From the NCBI GenBank assembly GCA_963734845.1, contig CAVTIS010000011.1, forward strand, positions 216,520 to 280,519: DNA of 64,000 nucleotides. Reading direction: 5' to 3'. The notes below the pieces were generated by a model that saw only the letters and a program-made list of their open reading frames with translations, made no database searches and had not been told where the DNA came from. The translations under genes were made by a program, and so were the position numbers. Below are positions 1 through 8,161 of this stretch, piece by piece. Source of the DNA: JAKAVN01 sp963734845 (lineage in GTDB: Bacteria > Desulfobacterota > Binatia > Binatales > Binataceae). Positions within the stretch are counted from its first letter, which is position 1; every line of letters starts with the position of its first letter.

Positions 1-134
1 CAGACCAGGAAAAATCCGCGCCGGCCGTAGCCGGCGAACATCGTGACCTTGCTCTCGGCGCCGCAACTCGGACAGAGGTGTTTATAAGTCACATCGCGGC
101 TCTTTTCCGCAGTCTTCGCTTTTTTCTCAGCCAT
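1..134 (-). CDS. Small zinc-ribbon-like protein, 3' part missing
   Basis: The minus strand opens with ATG at 134 and stays open to the window edge, giving 44 codons. The visible part is a lysine-rich N-terminus followed by CPSCG and a glycine- and arginine-rich stretch (MFAGYGRRGFF). One CxxC knuckle is visible; a second, needed for a complete zinc ribbon, would lie outside the window. It is divergent from the trmI side. The family cannot be named from this fragment, so the call rests on the intact frame and the cysteine pair. Confidence 0.5.
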   Translation of the reverse strand, partial: MAEKKAKTAEKSRDVTYKHLCPSCGAESKVTMFAGYGRRGFFLV

Positions 135-242
135 GACCGATGACGCTCTCTTTCTTGGGGTTTTTGGTTTTTAACTGCTTAACTTTTGAAACTATGATCC
201 GAAGACGAGCCCACGCAGAAGATGCCTTGCGGAGGAGGTTGT

Positions 243-404
243 ATGCGCCGGCTCGTTCATACGTCTCGACGACGTTTCAGCCGCATTACTATAGCACAAC
301 CCAAGCGCCCCAAAACTATTCGGCCGACATCCTCCGCGGCGCATATAGGCGCCGTGCCGGCCAAACGCGGGTTGCGCGCGCCGCGCCGAGCGTCTAAGCG
401 TTAA
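243..404 (+). CDS. Possible 53-residue arginine/lysine-rich microprotein ahead of trmI
   Basis: ATG at 243 follows a very strong Shine-Dalgarno run (GGAGGAGG, 231-238) with a 4-nt gap. The 53-codon frame ends in TAA at 402-404, four bases before the TTG start of the tRNA methyltransferase at 409, which has no good ribosome site of its own. The product is highly basic (first residues MRRLVHTSRRRFSR, ending RRASKR), with no hydrophobic segment and no recognisable family. It may be a real RNA-binding microprotein or a leader whose translation feeds trmI. It could also be chance, since arginine-rich frames are common in GC-rich DNA. Confidence 0.4.
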   Translation: MRRLVHTSRRRFSRITIAQPKRPKTIRPTSSAAHIGAVPAKRGLRAPRRASKR

Positions 405-408
405 GCCC

Positions 409-1308
409 TTGGAAGCAAAACTCAAACCACACGACCCCGTCCTGTTCATCGATCGCAAGGGCCGCCGGTATCTCAAGATGCTGCGCCCCGGCACGCGCAT
501 CCTCATCCGCGGCGAAATCCCCGCCGACGATCTGATCGGCACCGACGAGGGGTCACGCGTAAAACTCAGCACCGGCGAGACCTTCCTGGTCCTACGCCCG
601 ACTTACGCCGATCTGATTCCGCATTTGCCGCGCCAGGCCCAGGTCATCTATCCCAAGGACACCGGGCCGCTGCTGATCTGGGGCGACGTTTTCCCCGGCG
701 CCACGGTCATCGAGGGCGGGGTCGGCGCGGGCGCGTTGACTATCGCGCTTCTACGCGCGGTCGGGCCGGCCGGCCGCGTCATTTCATATGAACTGCGCGA
801 GGACTTCGCCGCCGCGGCGCGGCGCAACGTCGCCGCGTTTTTCGGCGAGGCCCCGAACTGGACGCTCAAGATTGGCGACCTTTACGCCGGCTTCGCGGAG
901 ACCGGCGTCGACCGCCTGTTCCTCGATCTCGCCGAGCCGGGACGCGCGCTCGGCGTGGCGGCGCGCGCGCTGCGGGCGGGCGGCGTGCTGGTGTGTTACG
1001 TGCCGACCGCGATCCAGCTGGGCGACACGGTGGCGGCGCTCGAACGCGACGGCGGCTTCGGCGAAGTCGAATCGTTCGAGACGCTGCTGCGCAACTGGCA
1101 TGTCAAGGGTCTGAGCGTGCGCCCGGTGCATCGGATGGTCGCGCACTCGGGCTTCATCATCGTGTCGCGCCGCCTGGCCTCGTACTCGCAGGCCGGCGCC
1201 GCGCCGCTTCCTGCGCCGGGCGAATCGCCGGCAAGCGACAACGATGCGGCTTCGTTCGACCACGCCGGCGATTCCGACGACGGCGATACCGACGACGAGC
1301 GAGGCTGA
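409..1308 (+). CDS. trmI: tRNA (adenine(58)-N1)-methyltransferase, TrmI family
   Basis: Class I SAM-dependent methyltransferase expected to form m1A58 in the T-loop of tRNA. The N-terminal beta domain (about residues 1-75, with FIDRKGRRYLKML) precedes the Rossmann domain. The SAM loop is EGGVGAGALT at 102-111, where the family usually has EaGtGSGaLt. The acidic ribose-binding end is SYELRED, and the catalytic-side strand is FLDLAEPGRAL. The last 40 or so residues are a low-complexity Ala/Asp tail after the conserved fold. The start is TTG at 409, four bases after the stop of a small upstream frame, suggesting translational coupling. Length (299 aa) is slightly above the bacterial norm because of the tail. 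Confidence 0.9.
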   Translation: MEAKLKPHDPVLFIDRKGRRYLKMLRPGTRILIRGEIPADDLIGTDEGSRVKLSTGETFLVLRPTYADLIPHLPRQAQVIYPKDTGPLLIWGDVFPGATVIEGGVGAGALTIALLRAVGPAGRVISYELREDFAAAARRNVAAFFGEAPNWTLKIGDLYAGFAETGVDRLFLDLAEPGRALGVAARALRAGGVLVCYVPTAIQLGDTVAALERDGGFGEVESFETLLRNWHVKGLSVRPVHRMVAHSGFIIVSRRLASYSQAGAAPLPAPGESPASDNDAASFDHAGDSDDGDTDDERG

Positions 1309-1361
1309 CGAGCGGCGCTGAGTGGACTGGCGCGCGAAGTCGCGCGGCGTTGTCGCGCCCG

Positions 1362-3812
1362 TCAGTGGCTGAACAGCGAACCGAAGAAATTTCCGACCGC
1401 GCCTAATACGCCGTTGGTCGCCGGCGTCGATGCGGCTCCAGGAGCCGTCGCGGCGCCCGGTGGCGGCGGCAGCGCGGCGCCCGAACCGGCGACCAGAGTC
1501 GGCGCAGGAGCGAGGCCGCCGTGCAGCGGACAGATCTGCGTCGGCGCGGTGCCGTTGAGAAACGGAACCGTAGCGACGCGCGGGCATCCGCTGGTCGCGA
1601 GGCCGCCGCTTTGCGGATCGATCGTCGCCATCGTAACCCCGTCCGGCACCGCGAATGGCGGCGAGTTGCGCGGCGTGACGTCGAGCATGAAACTTACCCA
1701 CGCCGGCAGCGCCGCCGTGGCGCCGGAAGCGCCGAGGCTCTGCGGATGGTCGAATCCCACCCATACGCCGCATACGACGCGCGGCGTATAACCGATGAAG
1801 TACGCGTCATGGTAGTCCTGGGTGGTGCCGGTTTTGCCGGCGGCCGGAAAATCCAGCCCCATCTTCGCCGCGCCCGCGCCGGTGCCCCATTTGATCACCT
1901 GCTCCAGGGCGCCGGTCATCAGGTACGCCACGGGCGGACTCACCAGCTTTAGCTCGTGCGGAGCGTGCTGGTAGATCAGATGGTTGTGCGCGTCATACAC
2001 CGCCTCCAGCGCGTACGGCGGCCGCGATACTCCGGCAGCGGCGAATACCTGGTAGGCGCCGGTCAGCTCTAGCAGCGTGGTCTCGGCGGCGCCGATCGAA
2101 ATCGGCAGCACCGCGGGGATTTCCTCGTCGATACCCATCTCGTGCGCCATGGCCACCATCGTCGAAGGGCCGAGCAGGCTGCCCAGGTAGGCGGTCGGGA
2201 CGTTAAGCGATTCGGCCAGAGCCTCGACCACAGTCACCGTGCCCTGGTAGGTGCGCTCGTAGTTGACCGGGGTCCATCCGTTGAACGTCATCGGGCGATC
2301 GGGAAGCAGCGAGGCGAGCGTGACCGGCTGCCCGATCGGCGAGCGCGACGGATCGAGCGCGCTCAGGTAGACGATCGGTTTGAAGGCCGAACCGGGCTGG
2401 CGCTCGGCCTGGGTGACGCGGTTGAACTGGCTAATCGAATAGTCGCGCCCACCGACCATTGCGAGAATCGCGCCAGTGCGGGCGTCGAGCGCGACCATCG
2501 ATCCCTCGAGCTCTTCGCCATGCGCACCCTTGCGCAGACGCGGATGCTGCTTCTCCAGCCGCCTGAGATTCGAATCCACGCTCTCGACCGCCGCCTGCTC
2601 CATCTCGGGATCAAGGGTCGTGTAGACCTTGAGCCCGGCCAGATTGCCGTTGAAACCGGGAATCCGCTCGACCTCGGCGATCACGTAGTCGTTGAAATAG
2701 GGCGCGCGGCGCAGGCCCGGCAGCTTGGCGATTTCGATCGGCGCGGCGGCGGCCTCGGCGTACTGGGCCGCGTCGATCACGCCGTCGCGGCGCATCGCGG
2801 CGAGCACGATATCGCGGCGCGCGCGGCAGGCCTCGGGATGGCGGCGCGGATCGTACAGCGTCGGCGCCTGAATCATCCCGATAAGCGTCGCGGCCTGGGC
2901 CGGCGTGACCTCATGCAGGTCCTTGTTGAAGAAGTAACGCGCCGCCAGCGGCATCCCGGTGATCGGAGTGCCGTCGTACGCGCCCATCGGGACGTCGTTG
3001 ATATAGCGCTCGAGGATCTGGTTCTTGCTGAGCCGTATCTCGATCACCAGCGCGACCGCCAACTCGCGTATCTTGCGCAGGAACGTGCGCTCGTGGCGGT
3101 CGATAAAGGTGCGCGCGAGTTGCTGGGTCAGGGTGCTCGCGCCCTGGCCCAGACGATGCGAGCGCAGGTCGGCGATTGCCGCCTCGATCATCCGTATCGG
3201 GTCGAAGCCCGGATGATAGTAGAAATAGCGATCCTCGGTCGCGAGCAGGCCGCGCACCAGGTAAGGCGGAATATCGCTCAGCTGACTTTCGACCCGCTCG
3301 GGCGGTGCTCCGGGCAGCAGACGGCCGATGACCTCGGGCTCGATCATGGCCGCGGGCAGCGCCGTCCCGAAAGAGTCGGCCACGCCCTCGACCCTGGTAC
3401 CGGCGAGCGTCAGATGAACCAGCGCGGCCGGGCGCTCGCGTATCCCTTCGTGAAAGCCGCGCAGGAAGATCGTCACGCGGCCCGGCATCAGCGAGTATTC
3501 GCCGGGATGGACCGGGTCGGTCACGCGGGTGTAGCTGAGGCGTTCGATTCGTTCGAGTAAGTGGAGCTGCGCGAGGTCATCGCCACGCTCGATCTTGAGC
3601 GGCGCGGAATAAACGGCCGAGGTGAGCGCGGCTTCGCGCTGTTCGATCAGCGCCGAGACCTCGCCATAAAGTTGCGCCAGGTAAAAGCCGCAACCGAAGA
3701 GGAACAAAAGGAGGACGCCCGCCGCCGCGCGTCGCGGGCCGAGCCGCTTGAGTGTGCGGCGCAGCCGTCCAGCCGCCGCCGATCCCCTACCCCGCCTGCC
3801 TGCGCTAGCCAT
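1362..3812 (-). CDS. mrcB: Bifunctional class A penicillin-binding protein (PBP1b-like)
   Basis: Inner-membrane peptidoglycan synthase that polymerises and cross-links glycan strands. Order of parts: basic cytoplasmic tail, one membrane segment (AAGVLLLFLFGCGFYLA), a UB2H-like domain (PGEYSLMPGRVTIFLRGF), the GT51 glycosyltransferase with ATEDRYFYYHPGFDP and GASTLTQQLARTF, then the transpeptidase with PGSAFK (catalytic serine), SLN and KTGTT. All three penicillin-binding motifs are intact. I choose ATG at 3812 (MASAGRRG) over the longer frame from 3947, because GGAG lies upstream and the extra 45 residues lack family character. The C-terminal tail is Pro/Ala-rich. UB2H points to PBP1b rather than PBP1a, but no LpoB partner is visible. 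Confidence 0.93.
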   Translation of the reverse strand: MASAGRRGRGSAAAGRLRRTLKRLGPRRAAAGVLLLFLFGCGFYLAQLYGEVSALIEQREAALTSAVYSAPLKIERGDDLAQLHLLERIERLSYTRVTDPVHPGEYSLMPGRVTIFLRGFHEGIRERPAALVHLTLAGTRVEGVADSFGTALPAAMIEPEVIGRLLPGAPPERVESQLSDIPPYLVRGLLATEDRYFYYHPGFDPIRMIEAAIADLRSHRLGQGASTLTQQLARTFIDRHERTFLRKIRELAVALVIEIRLSKNQILERYINDVPMGAYDGTPITGMPLAARYFFNKDLHEVTPAQAATLIGMIQAPTLYDPRRHPEACRARRDIVLAAMRRDGVIDAAQYAEAAAAPIEIAKLPGLRRAPYFNDYVIAEVERIPGFNGNLAGLKVYTTLDPEMEQAAVESVDSNLRRLEKQHPRLRKGAHGEELEGSMVALDARTGAILAMVGGRDYSISQFNRVTQAERQPGSAFKPIVYLSALDPSRSPIGQPVTLASLLPDRPMTFNGWTPVNYERTYQGTVTVVEALAESLNVPTAYLGSLLGPSTMVAMAHEMGIDEEIPAVLPISIGAAETTLLELTGAYQVFAAAGVSRPPYALEAVYDAHNHLIYQHAPHELKLVSPPVAYLMTGALEQVIKWGTGAGAAKMGLDFPAAGKTGTTQDYHDAYFIGYTPRVVCGVWVGFDHPQSLGASGATAALPAWVSFMLDVTPRNSPPFAVPDGVTMATIDPQSGGLATSGCPRVATVPFLNGTAPTQICPLHGGLAPAPTLVAGSGAALPPPPGAATAPGAASTPATNGVLGAVGNFFGSLFSH

Positions 3813-3900
3813 CGCGCGTAATTTTTCTCCGCTGTGCGCCGAGTCCCGGCCCGGACGCTGCGCACGTTGGACATAGTATATCCCGCGCGGCGGCACGGAC

Positions 3901-3947
3901 GCGATCATCCTCAATACGGAGGCGATCATCCTCAAGATCACCCTCAA
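3901..3947. repeat. Short direct repeats, GCGATCATCCTCAA x2 plus a degenerate copy
   Basis: GCGATCATCCTCAA occurs at 3901-3914 and 3922-3935, and GATCACCCTCAA (one mismatch) follows at 3936-3947. The array fills the gap between the ATPase stop (3984) and the PBP start (3812), both on the minus strand. The unit is not seen elsewhere in the window. Confidence 0.8.
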
Positions 3948-3983
3948 AAAGACACGACACGGCTGATGCAGCGGGCGGTTCGT

Positions 3984-4937
3984 TCAGGCGGATGGCGCGT
4001 GCGCGCGGGCTTCGCCCGCGCGTTGATGCGCGAGCTGGCGTGCCAGCTCGCGCATCAGCGCGAGCCCGCCTACGCCGCGGCACTCGGCGAGCTCGATTAT
4101 CGGCGCACCTATGCGCCGGCGCACGAGCTCAAGCGCGCGGCGCTCGCCGGCCGCGCGCTTGAGCTCGGCGTGGGCGAGCGCGGCGAGGCCGTCGAGATGA
4201 GGCGCGGCCGCGCGCAGCGCCGGACGACGAGCGAGGCGCGCAACGGCGTTCGCGTCAAAGCGCGGCCGGCGCGTGCGGTTGAAAATCACCGCCGCAACAT
4301 CGAGCCCCAGGCTGCGGAGCGCCGTGTGAGTCTCCAGCGTCTCACTCACCGCGAACGGCTCGGCCGAGGTCACGAGCACGACGCCGCATCGCGCAGGATC
4401 GCGGAGCAATTCCGACAGGCGCGCGGCCGTGCCGCCGACTATTCCCGCGCCGAAAGTCTCGCGCGCCACCAGCGGCATCCGCAGCACGCTCAGCGCCTGG
4501 CCCGAGGCGGGCGCGTCAAGCACGACCATGTCCCACGGCGGCGAGGGCGGCCTGTACTCCAGCTCGTGATAGATTTTCCCGACCATGATCAGCTCGCGCA
4601 GTCCCGGCGCCGCCTCGACGAAGTAGCGGTAGGCGCCGCTGTTGACGACCGCCTTGAGCATCGCGCGGCCCGGCACCACGGTGGCAAGATATTCCTCGAG
4701 CTGATGCGCGCCGTCGAGCACTACCGTCCACAGGCCCGGGGCAACTTCGGCCGGGTCGAGAGCCGGCTTGCGCCCCATCGCGGTGCTGAGCGCGCCGAGC
4801 CGATCGTATTCCATGGCCAGCACGCGGGCCGGAGCGGCCGCGCGCAGCATCGCGAGTGCGCCGCTCACGCTGGTGCGCCCGACGCCGCCCTTGCCGACGA
4901 CGATAAGCGCTCGGCGGCGCAGCAGCTCATCAATCAT
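3984..4937 (-). CDS. ArsA/GET3-family P-loop ATPase
   Basis: Deviant-Walker-A ATPase of the SIMIBI class. The P-loop is GKGGVGRTS at residues 15-23: the signature lysine (K16) is kept, but the lysine normally preceding the T/S is arginine (R21). Such GR variants do occur in the ArsA-like family. A later strand reads VVLDAPASGQAL, matching the switch region (DTAPTGHtLR in ArsA). Length (317 aa) fits one ATPase domain rather than the duplicated ArsA. No arsenite pump or regulator is nearby, so arsenic export is not implied; a chaperone or targeting role is equally possible. It lies between the diiron gene and the PBP gene, same strand, with repeat-bearing gaps on both sides. Confidence 0.82.
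   Translation of the reverse strand: MIDELLRRRALIVVGKGGVGRTSVSGALAMLRAAAPARVLAMEYDRLGALSTAMGRKPALDPAEVAPGLWTVVLDGAHQLEEYLATVVPGRAMLKAVVNSGAYRYFVEAAPGLRELIMVGKIYHELEYRPPSPPWDMVVLDAPASGQALSVLRMPLVARETFGAGIVGGTAARLSELLRDPARCGVVLVTSAEPFAVSETLETHTALRSLGLDVAAVIFNRTRRPRFDANAVARLARRPALRAAAPHLDGLAALAHAELKRAAGERRALELVRRRIGAPIIELAECRGVGGLALMRELARQLAHQRAGEARAHAPSA
4002..4057. repeat. Two perfect inverted repeats inside the 3' end of the ATPase gene
   Basis: First hairpin: CGCGCGGGC (4002-4010), TTC, GCCCGCGCG (4014-4022). Second: TGATGCGCGAGCTGGC (4024-4039), GT, GCCAGCTCGCGCATCA (4042-4057), a perfect 16-bp arm pair with a 2-nt centre. Both are coding; the second encodes the near-repeat LMRELARQLAHQR. 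They could slow or end transcription near the gene end. Neither has a T-tract. Confidence 0.7.
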
Positions 4938-4941
4938 TTAG

Positions 4942-5037
4942 GAATTTCGCATTTACGAATTTCGCATTTACGGGTTCGCATTTATGAGCCCGCCGACGCG
5001 ATCTTACCCGCGTATCTGCCCGCGCATCTGCCCGCGC
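4942..5037. repeat. Two adjacent tandem arrays (15-mer and 12-mer)
   Basis: GAATTTCGCATTTAC is repeated exactly at 4942-4956 and 4957-4971, with a degenerate third copy to 4985. Next to it, ATCTGCCCGCGC is repeated at 5014-5025 and 5026-5037 after a degenerate copy at 5001-5013. Together they fill the gap between the diiron gene stop (5040) and the ATPase start (4937). The two units are unrelated in sequence and base composition. Confidence 0.85.
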
Positions 5038-5039
5038 AT

Positions 5040-5909
5040 CTAAAGGAAGCGGCGGCCCTGGCGCTCGTCGGGCAGGTCGAGCCCCAGCGCAAGGAGCTTG
5101 CGATCGACGTATTCCTTGTAGGCCGCGCGAATCTCGGAGTTGCCGACACCCTTGAGGCCCCATTGAATGAAGCGTGGCGTGTTGGGCGAATCGGAGCGGC
5201 CGAACATGTCGAGCGCCGCCGAGTACCACTTCGGCAGCAGCGCCTGGGCAAGCGCCCGGCCGCGGCGCTCCTCACAAAGCGCGCTTAGAAAATGATAGCC
5301 CATTTCGGAATGGCCGAACTCATCGCGCTCGACCGTGCGCGAAATCTTGCGCAGCGGGGCATAGCTCGATTCGCGCCAGTCGCGCGCATGAAACGCGCCG
5401 TTTAGATCGATCAGGAAATGAAAGAACGCGTCGTCGGCCCACGTGTCCTTGGGCAGATGAAACGCGTAATGCGCATACGGCACGTCGCGCAGCGCGAAGT
5501 CGGGGTCCAGGCCGACCGCGATCCGATGGAACATGATCGCATGCTTGAGTTCTTCGGCCAGGTACTCCGACTTGATAAGCCGGGCCGCCGGATCGGGCGC
5601 CAGGGTCTCGGCCACCTCGATACAGGTCCCCATCAATCCGAGAAAGCTCTTGTTGCCGGCGCGCTCGCCTTCGTGGCGCAGCATCTTCATCAGGAGGTTG
5701 CGATAGTCCTCGGGCAACTCGTCGCCTTCGTCGAAATTATGCTCGGGGCGATCTATTTTGCAGGAGAGGTCAGGCAGCGGATCGCCTTGGGCATAAATGC
5801 GCGTCCAGAACGGCCACAGTCCTCCGCCGCGGATGCGTTCGCCGCGCTCGGCGTCGTCACCAATTTCGCCCTGCGTAATATCGTCCGCGGTCAAATCGTT
5901 GAGCGCCAT
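5040..5909 (-). CDS. PaaA/PaaC-type ferritin-like diiron protein
   Basis: All-helical protein with two carboxylate-histidine motifs, EELKH and DEFGH, each preceded by a helix carrying a glutamate (EVAETLAPD; RTVERDEF). This is the four-helix diiron arrangement of the phenylacetyl-CoA epoxidase PaaA/PaaC family. About 289 aa. Both ATG at 5918 and ATG at 5909 are possible; AAAGAGGA directly abuts the first and sits about 9 nt before the second, so I prefer 5909. It lies downstream of an aryl-acid ligase and a cysteine-rich protein on the same strand, suggesting oxygenation of an activated aromatic or acyl acid. No PaaB, PaaD or PaaE homologue is nearby, so the electron donor is unknown. Confidence 0.75.
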   Translation of the reverse strand: MALNDLTADDITQGEIGDDAERGERIRGGGLWPFWTRIYAQGDPLPDLSCKIDRPEHNFDEGDELPEDYRNLLMKMLRHEGERAGNKSFLGLMGTCIEVAETLAPDPAARLIKSEYLAEELKHAIMFHRIAVGLDPDFALRDVPYAHYAFHLPKDTWADDAFFHFLIDLNGAFHARDWRESSYAPLRKISRTVERDEFGHSEMGYHFLSALCEERRGRALAQALLPKWYSAALDMFGRSDSPNTPRFIQWGLKGVGNSEIRAAYKEYVDRKLLALGLDLPDERQGRRFL

Positions 5910-5964
5910 ATCGGTCATTCCTCTTTCGGAATCACTCGTTAGAATCTAGCGCGCCGCACCGCGC

Positions 5965-6252
5965 TCACGCAAAACGGGCTTTGGCGGACGCCGCGCGCGC
6001 CGGATCGATCGCGCCGGCGCGCTCGGCCTGGAATCCGCAGGCGCATCCGGCGAGGCCCGCTGCATAAAGATCCATCTCGGCGTCCACCAGTTCCCGCGCC
6101 ATCCCCGGCAGCAACTTATCGCCGACGCATCCCAGTGCCGCGCCGCAGCGCGCGCATCGCAGCCGATAATACGTGCCATAGGTGGCGACGCCTTCGACCG
6201 TCACGCCGAGCGGATCGTAAGCGGCGCGGATTTCATCCAGGATTGCGCTCAT
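5965..6252 (-). CDS. Cysteine-rich small protein between ligase and diiron genes
   Basis: 95 residues with C33-x2-C36-x5-C42 and C70-x-C72 (CARCG, CACG). The spacing suits a zinc or iron-sulfur site, but I do not recognise the family. ATG at 6252 lies six bases after the TAA stop of the ligase, with no clear ribosome site, so it is probably translated by coupling. It precedes the diiron gene by about 55 bp. Role unknown. An electron-transfer or metal-loading partner for the diiron protein is a guess from position only. Confidence 0.7.
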   Translation of the reverse strand: MSAILDEIRAAYDPLGVTVEGVATYGTYYRLRCARCGAALGCVGDKLLPGMARELVDAEMDLYAAGLAGCACGFQAERAGAIDPARAASAKARFA

Positions 6253-6258
6253 TGAAGT

Positions 6259-7938
6259 TTACGGCTTGGCGCCGCCTCCGGTTTTCGCGCCGGCCTCGCG
6301 CGCCAGCCTGGCCACGATGTCCGCGCGCAAATCCTTCTTCGATATCTTACCCACGGCGGTCATCGGAAAGCGCTCGACAATTTCCAGGCGCTCGGGAATC
6401 TTGAAACGCGCGATACGGCGCTCCTCCAGATGGCGCGTCAGTGCGGCGAAGGTCAAGCTCTGCCCCGCGCGCAGCACCACGTAGGCGCACGCGCGCTCGC
6501 CGAGTACCTCGTCGGGCATCGCCACGATGGCCGCGTTGAGCACCGCCGGATGCGACAGCACCAGGTCTTCCATTTCCTCGGCACTGATCTTCTCGCCGCC
6601 GCGATTGATCACATCTTTGCGCCGGCCTTCGACGACCAGGTTGCCGCTCGGATGCATCATCACGAGGTCGCCGGTGCGATAGAAGCCGTCCGGCGTGAAC
6701 GCGCCGCGATTGTGCTCTTCTGCGCGGTAGTAGCCGCGCGGCGTGTAGGGTCCACGGCACAGCAGTTCACCGACTTCGCCGGGCGCGACCTCGCGGCCGT
6801 CGTCCCCGACCACGCGCAACTCGTCGTGGTCGCAAATCGGCCTGCCTTGGGTGTTGACGAGAACTTCTTCAGGATCGCCCTGCCGGGTCGAGCAGCAGAG
6901 GCCCTCGGCCATCCCATAGACTTGCGTCACGACCGGGCCGATTTCGCGCAGGATGCGGCGCGCGGGTTCCGGGTTGAGCCGCTGGCCGCCCACCGCGAGC
7001 GATCGGAGCGAAGAAAAATCCGTCTGCTTGAAACGCGAATCGTTGAGCCAGCTCACCGCCATCGCGGGCACCGCGCAGATCCAGGTCACGCGCTCGCGCT
7101 CGATCAGCGGGAAAACGGTCTCGGCCTCCGGCGACGGCGCGAGCACGATTCGCGCGCCGAGCAAAATCCCCGATTGCACCGCGGCCAGCAGCGAAAAGTT
7201 GTGCATCATCGGGATCGCGACCAGCGCGACGCCGTCGCGATCGAAGCCCGAGCATTCGGCCAGCCGCAATGAATTGTAGAGATAGTCGTCGTGCGTGCGC
7301 GGGATCACTTTCGGCAGCCCCGTACTGCCGCCCGAGAGCTGAAACACCGCGAGGTCTTCGGCGCGCGGACGAATCTGCGCCAGCGTAGACGGCGCGATCC
7401 GCTGCTCAATCGGATCGTCGAACAGCTCAGAGAGCGGCGTCATCCCGGCGCCCGCGCGCCCGCCCATCACGAACACCTCCCGCATCGCCGGCAGCGCCTC
7501 GCGCAACTCGGCCGCCATCGCGACGTAATCGAAGCGCCGATACACGGCCGGGATGAGCCAGGCATAAGCGTCGGTGAAGCGCGCGAGATGGCCGATCTCG
7601 GTATGGCGATGCGCCGGCAGTGTCGCTACGGGAATCGCGCCGGTCTTGAGGCAGGCGAAGTAGGCGGCCACACATTCAAGGCCGTTGGGCAACTGAAAGA
7701 TGACGCGCCTGCCCGAGACGACGCCGCGAGCGGCAAAATGGAGCGCGAGCCGCTCGACCATCGCGCCCAGTTGGCTATAAGTGATGCGGCGTTCGCCGTC
7801 GACGATGGCCAGGCGCGCGGCATTCTCCGCAATCGAGCGGTCGAAGCGGTCGCCAATCGGCTCGCCGCGCCAGTAACCGAGTTTTCTATAAAGCTCCGCA
7901 GCCGGCTCCGGCCACGGCACCACACCCTCGAGCATCAA
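6259..7938 (-). CDS. Aryl-acid AMP ligase, EntE/DhbE-like
   Basis: Member of the acyl-adenylate-forming (ANL) superfamily, 559 aa. The A3 core is LSGGSTGLPKVIPRTH, closely matching the 2,3-dihydroxybenzoate-AMP ligase signature. The family's HNF segment is present (PMMHNFSLL). Later come YGMAEG, RTGDL and GRRKDVINRGGEKIS, and the C-terminal catalytic lysine lies in MTAVGKISKKDL. The family activates aryl acids as adenylates and passes them to a carrier protein or CoA. No siderophore NRPS or isochorismate genes are near, so a catabolic aryl-CoA ligase is more likely here. It is the first gene of a minus-strand run with the cysteine-rich and diiron genes. Confidence 0.85.
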   Translation of the reverse strand: MMLEGVVPWPEPAAELYRKLGYWRGEPIGDRFDRSIAENAARLAIVDGERRITYSQLGAMVERLALHFAARGVVSGRRVIFQLPNGLECVAAYFACLKTGAIPVATLPAHRHTEIGHLARFTDAYAWLIPAVYRRFDYVAMAAELREALPAMREVFVMGGRAGAGMTPLSELFDDPIEQRIAPSTLAQIRPRAEDLAVFQLSGGSTGLPKVIPRTHDDYLYNSLRLAECSGFDRDGVALVAIPMMHNFSLLAAVQSGILLGARIVLAPSPEAETVFPLIERERVTWICAVPAMAVSWLNDSRFKQTDFSSLRSLAVGGQRLNPEPARRILREIGPVVTQVYGMAEGLCCSTRQGDPEEVLVNTQGRPICDHDELRVVGDDGREVAPGEVGELLCRGPYTPRGYYRAEEHNRGAFTPDGFYRTGDLVMMHPSGNLVVEGRRKDVINRGGEKISAEEMEDLVLSHPAVLNAAIVAMPDEVLGERACAYVVLRAGQSLTFAALTRHLEERRIARFKIPERLEIVERFPMTAVGKISKKDLRADIVARLAREAGAKTGGGAKP

Positions 7939-7999
7939 GAGCTTCGCCGCCTTTGGTGACGATCTGTTATTCGCGCGTTTTCCTGCGAGTCGTCAACTT

Positions 8000-8012
8000 A
8001 AAGTGACACTTT
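8000..8012. promoter_or_regulatory. Palindrome AAAGTG-A-CACTTT upstream of the aryl-acid ligase
   Basis: Perfect 6-bp arms around one central base, 62 bp before the ligase ATG (7938, minus strand) in the divergent gap with the M23 peptidase gene. Size and position fit a repressor operator. No cognate regulator is adjacent. Confidence 0.35.
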
Positions 8013-8161
8013 CAGGAGAGCTTCCGCGTAAGGCCGCCGCGATCGTCCCCGCAGACTTCTAGCGCACCGCCGCGTCCACGCGAAAGCGCGGCGTATGCGC
8101 GCGATTGAACGCGCGGCCGGTTGCACTGATAATCGCCGGGGCAACAAGGAGCCTGATCCGC

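Noticed and set aside
1748..1762. T-loop-like GGTCGAATCCC as part of a tRNA
   Set aside because: It lies in the PBP coding sequence and no acceptor stem or anticodon arm pairs around it.
3984..4937. Arsenite efflux ATPase
   Set aside because: No arsB, arsR or arsC nearby, and the single-domain ArsA-like family has other roles.
3901..5037. CRISPR array
   Set aside because: Units are tandem or nearly so, with no spacers of constant length and no cas genes.
2142..5288. Long plus-strand open frames opposite the PBP and ATPase genes (472 and 484 codons)
   Set aside because: They mirror the codon pattern of the genuine minus-strand genes, have no family motifs and are rich in Arg/His/Asp as expected for GC-rich antisense frames.
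6259..7938. Siderophore biosynthesis locus
   Set aside because: The ligase is EntE-like, but no isochorismate, NRPS or export genes surround it.
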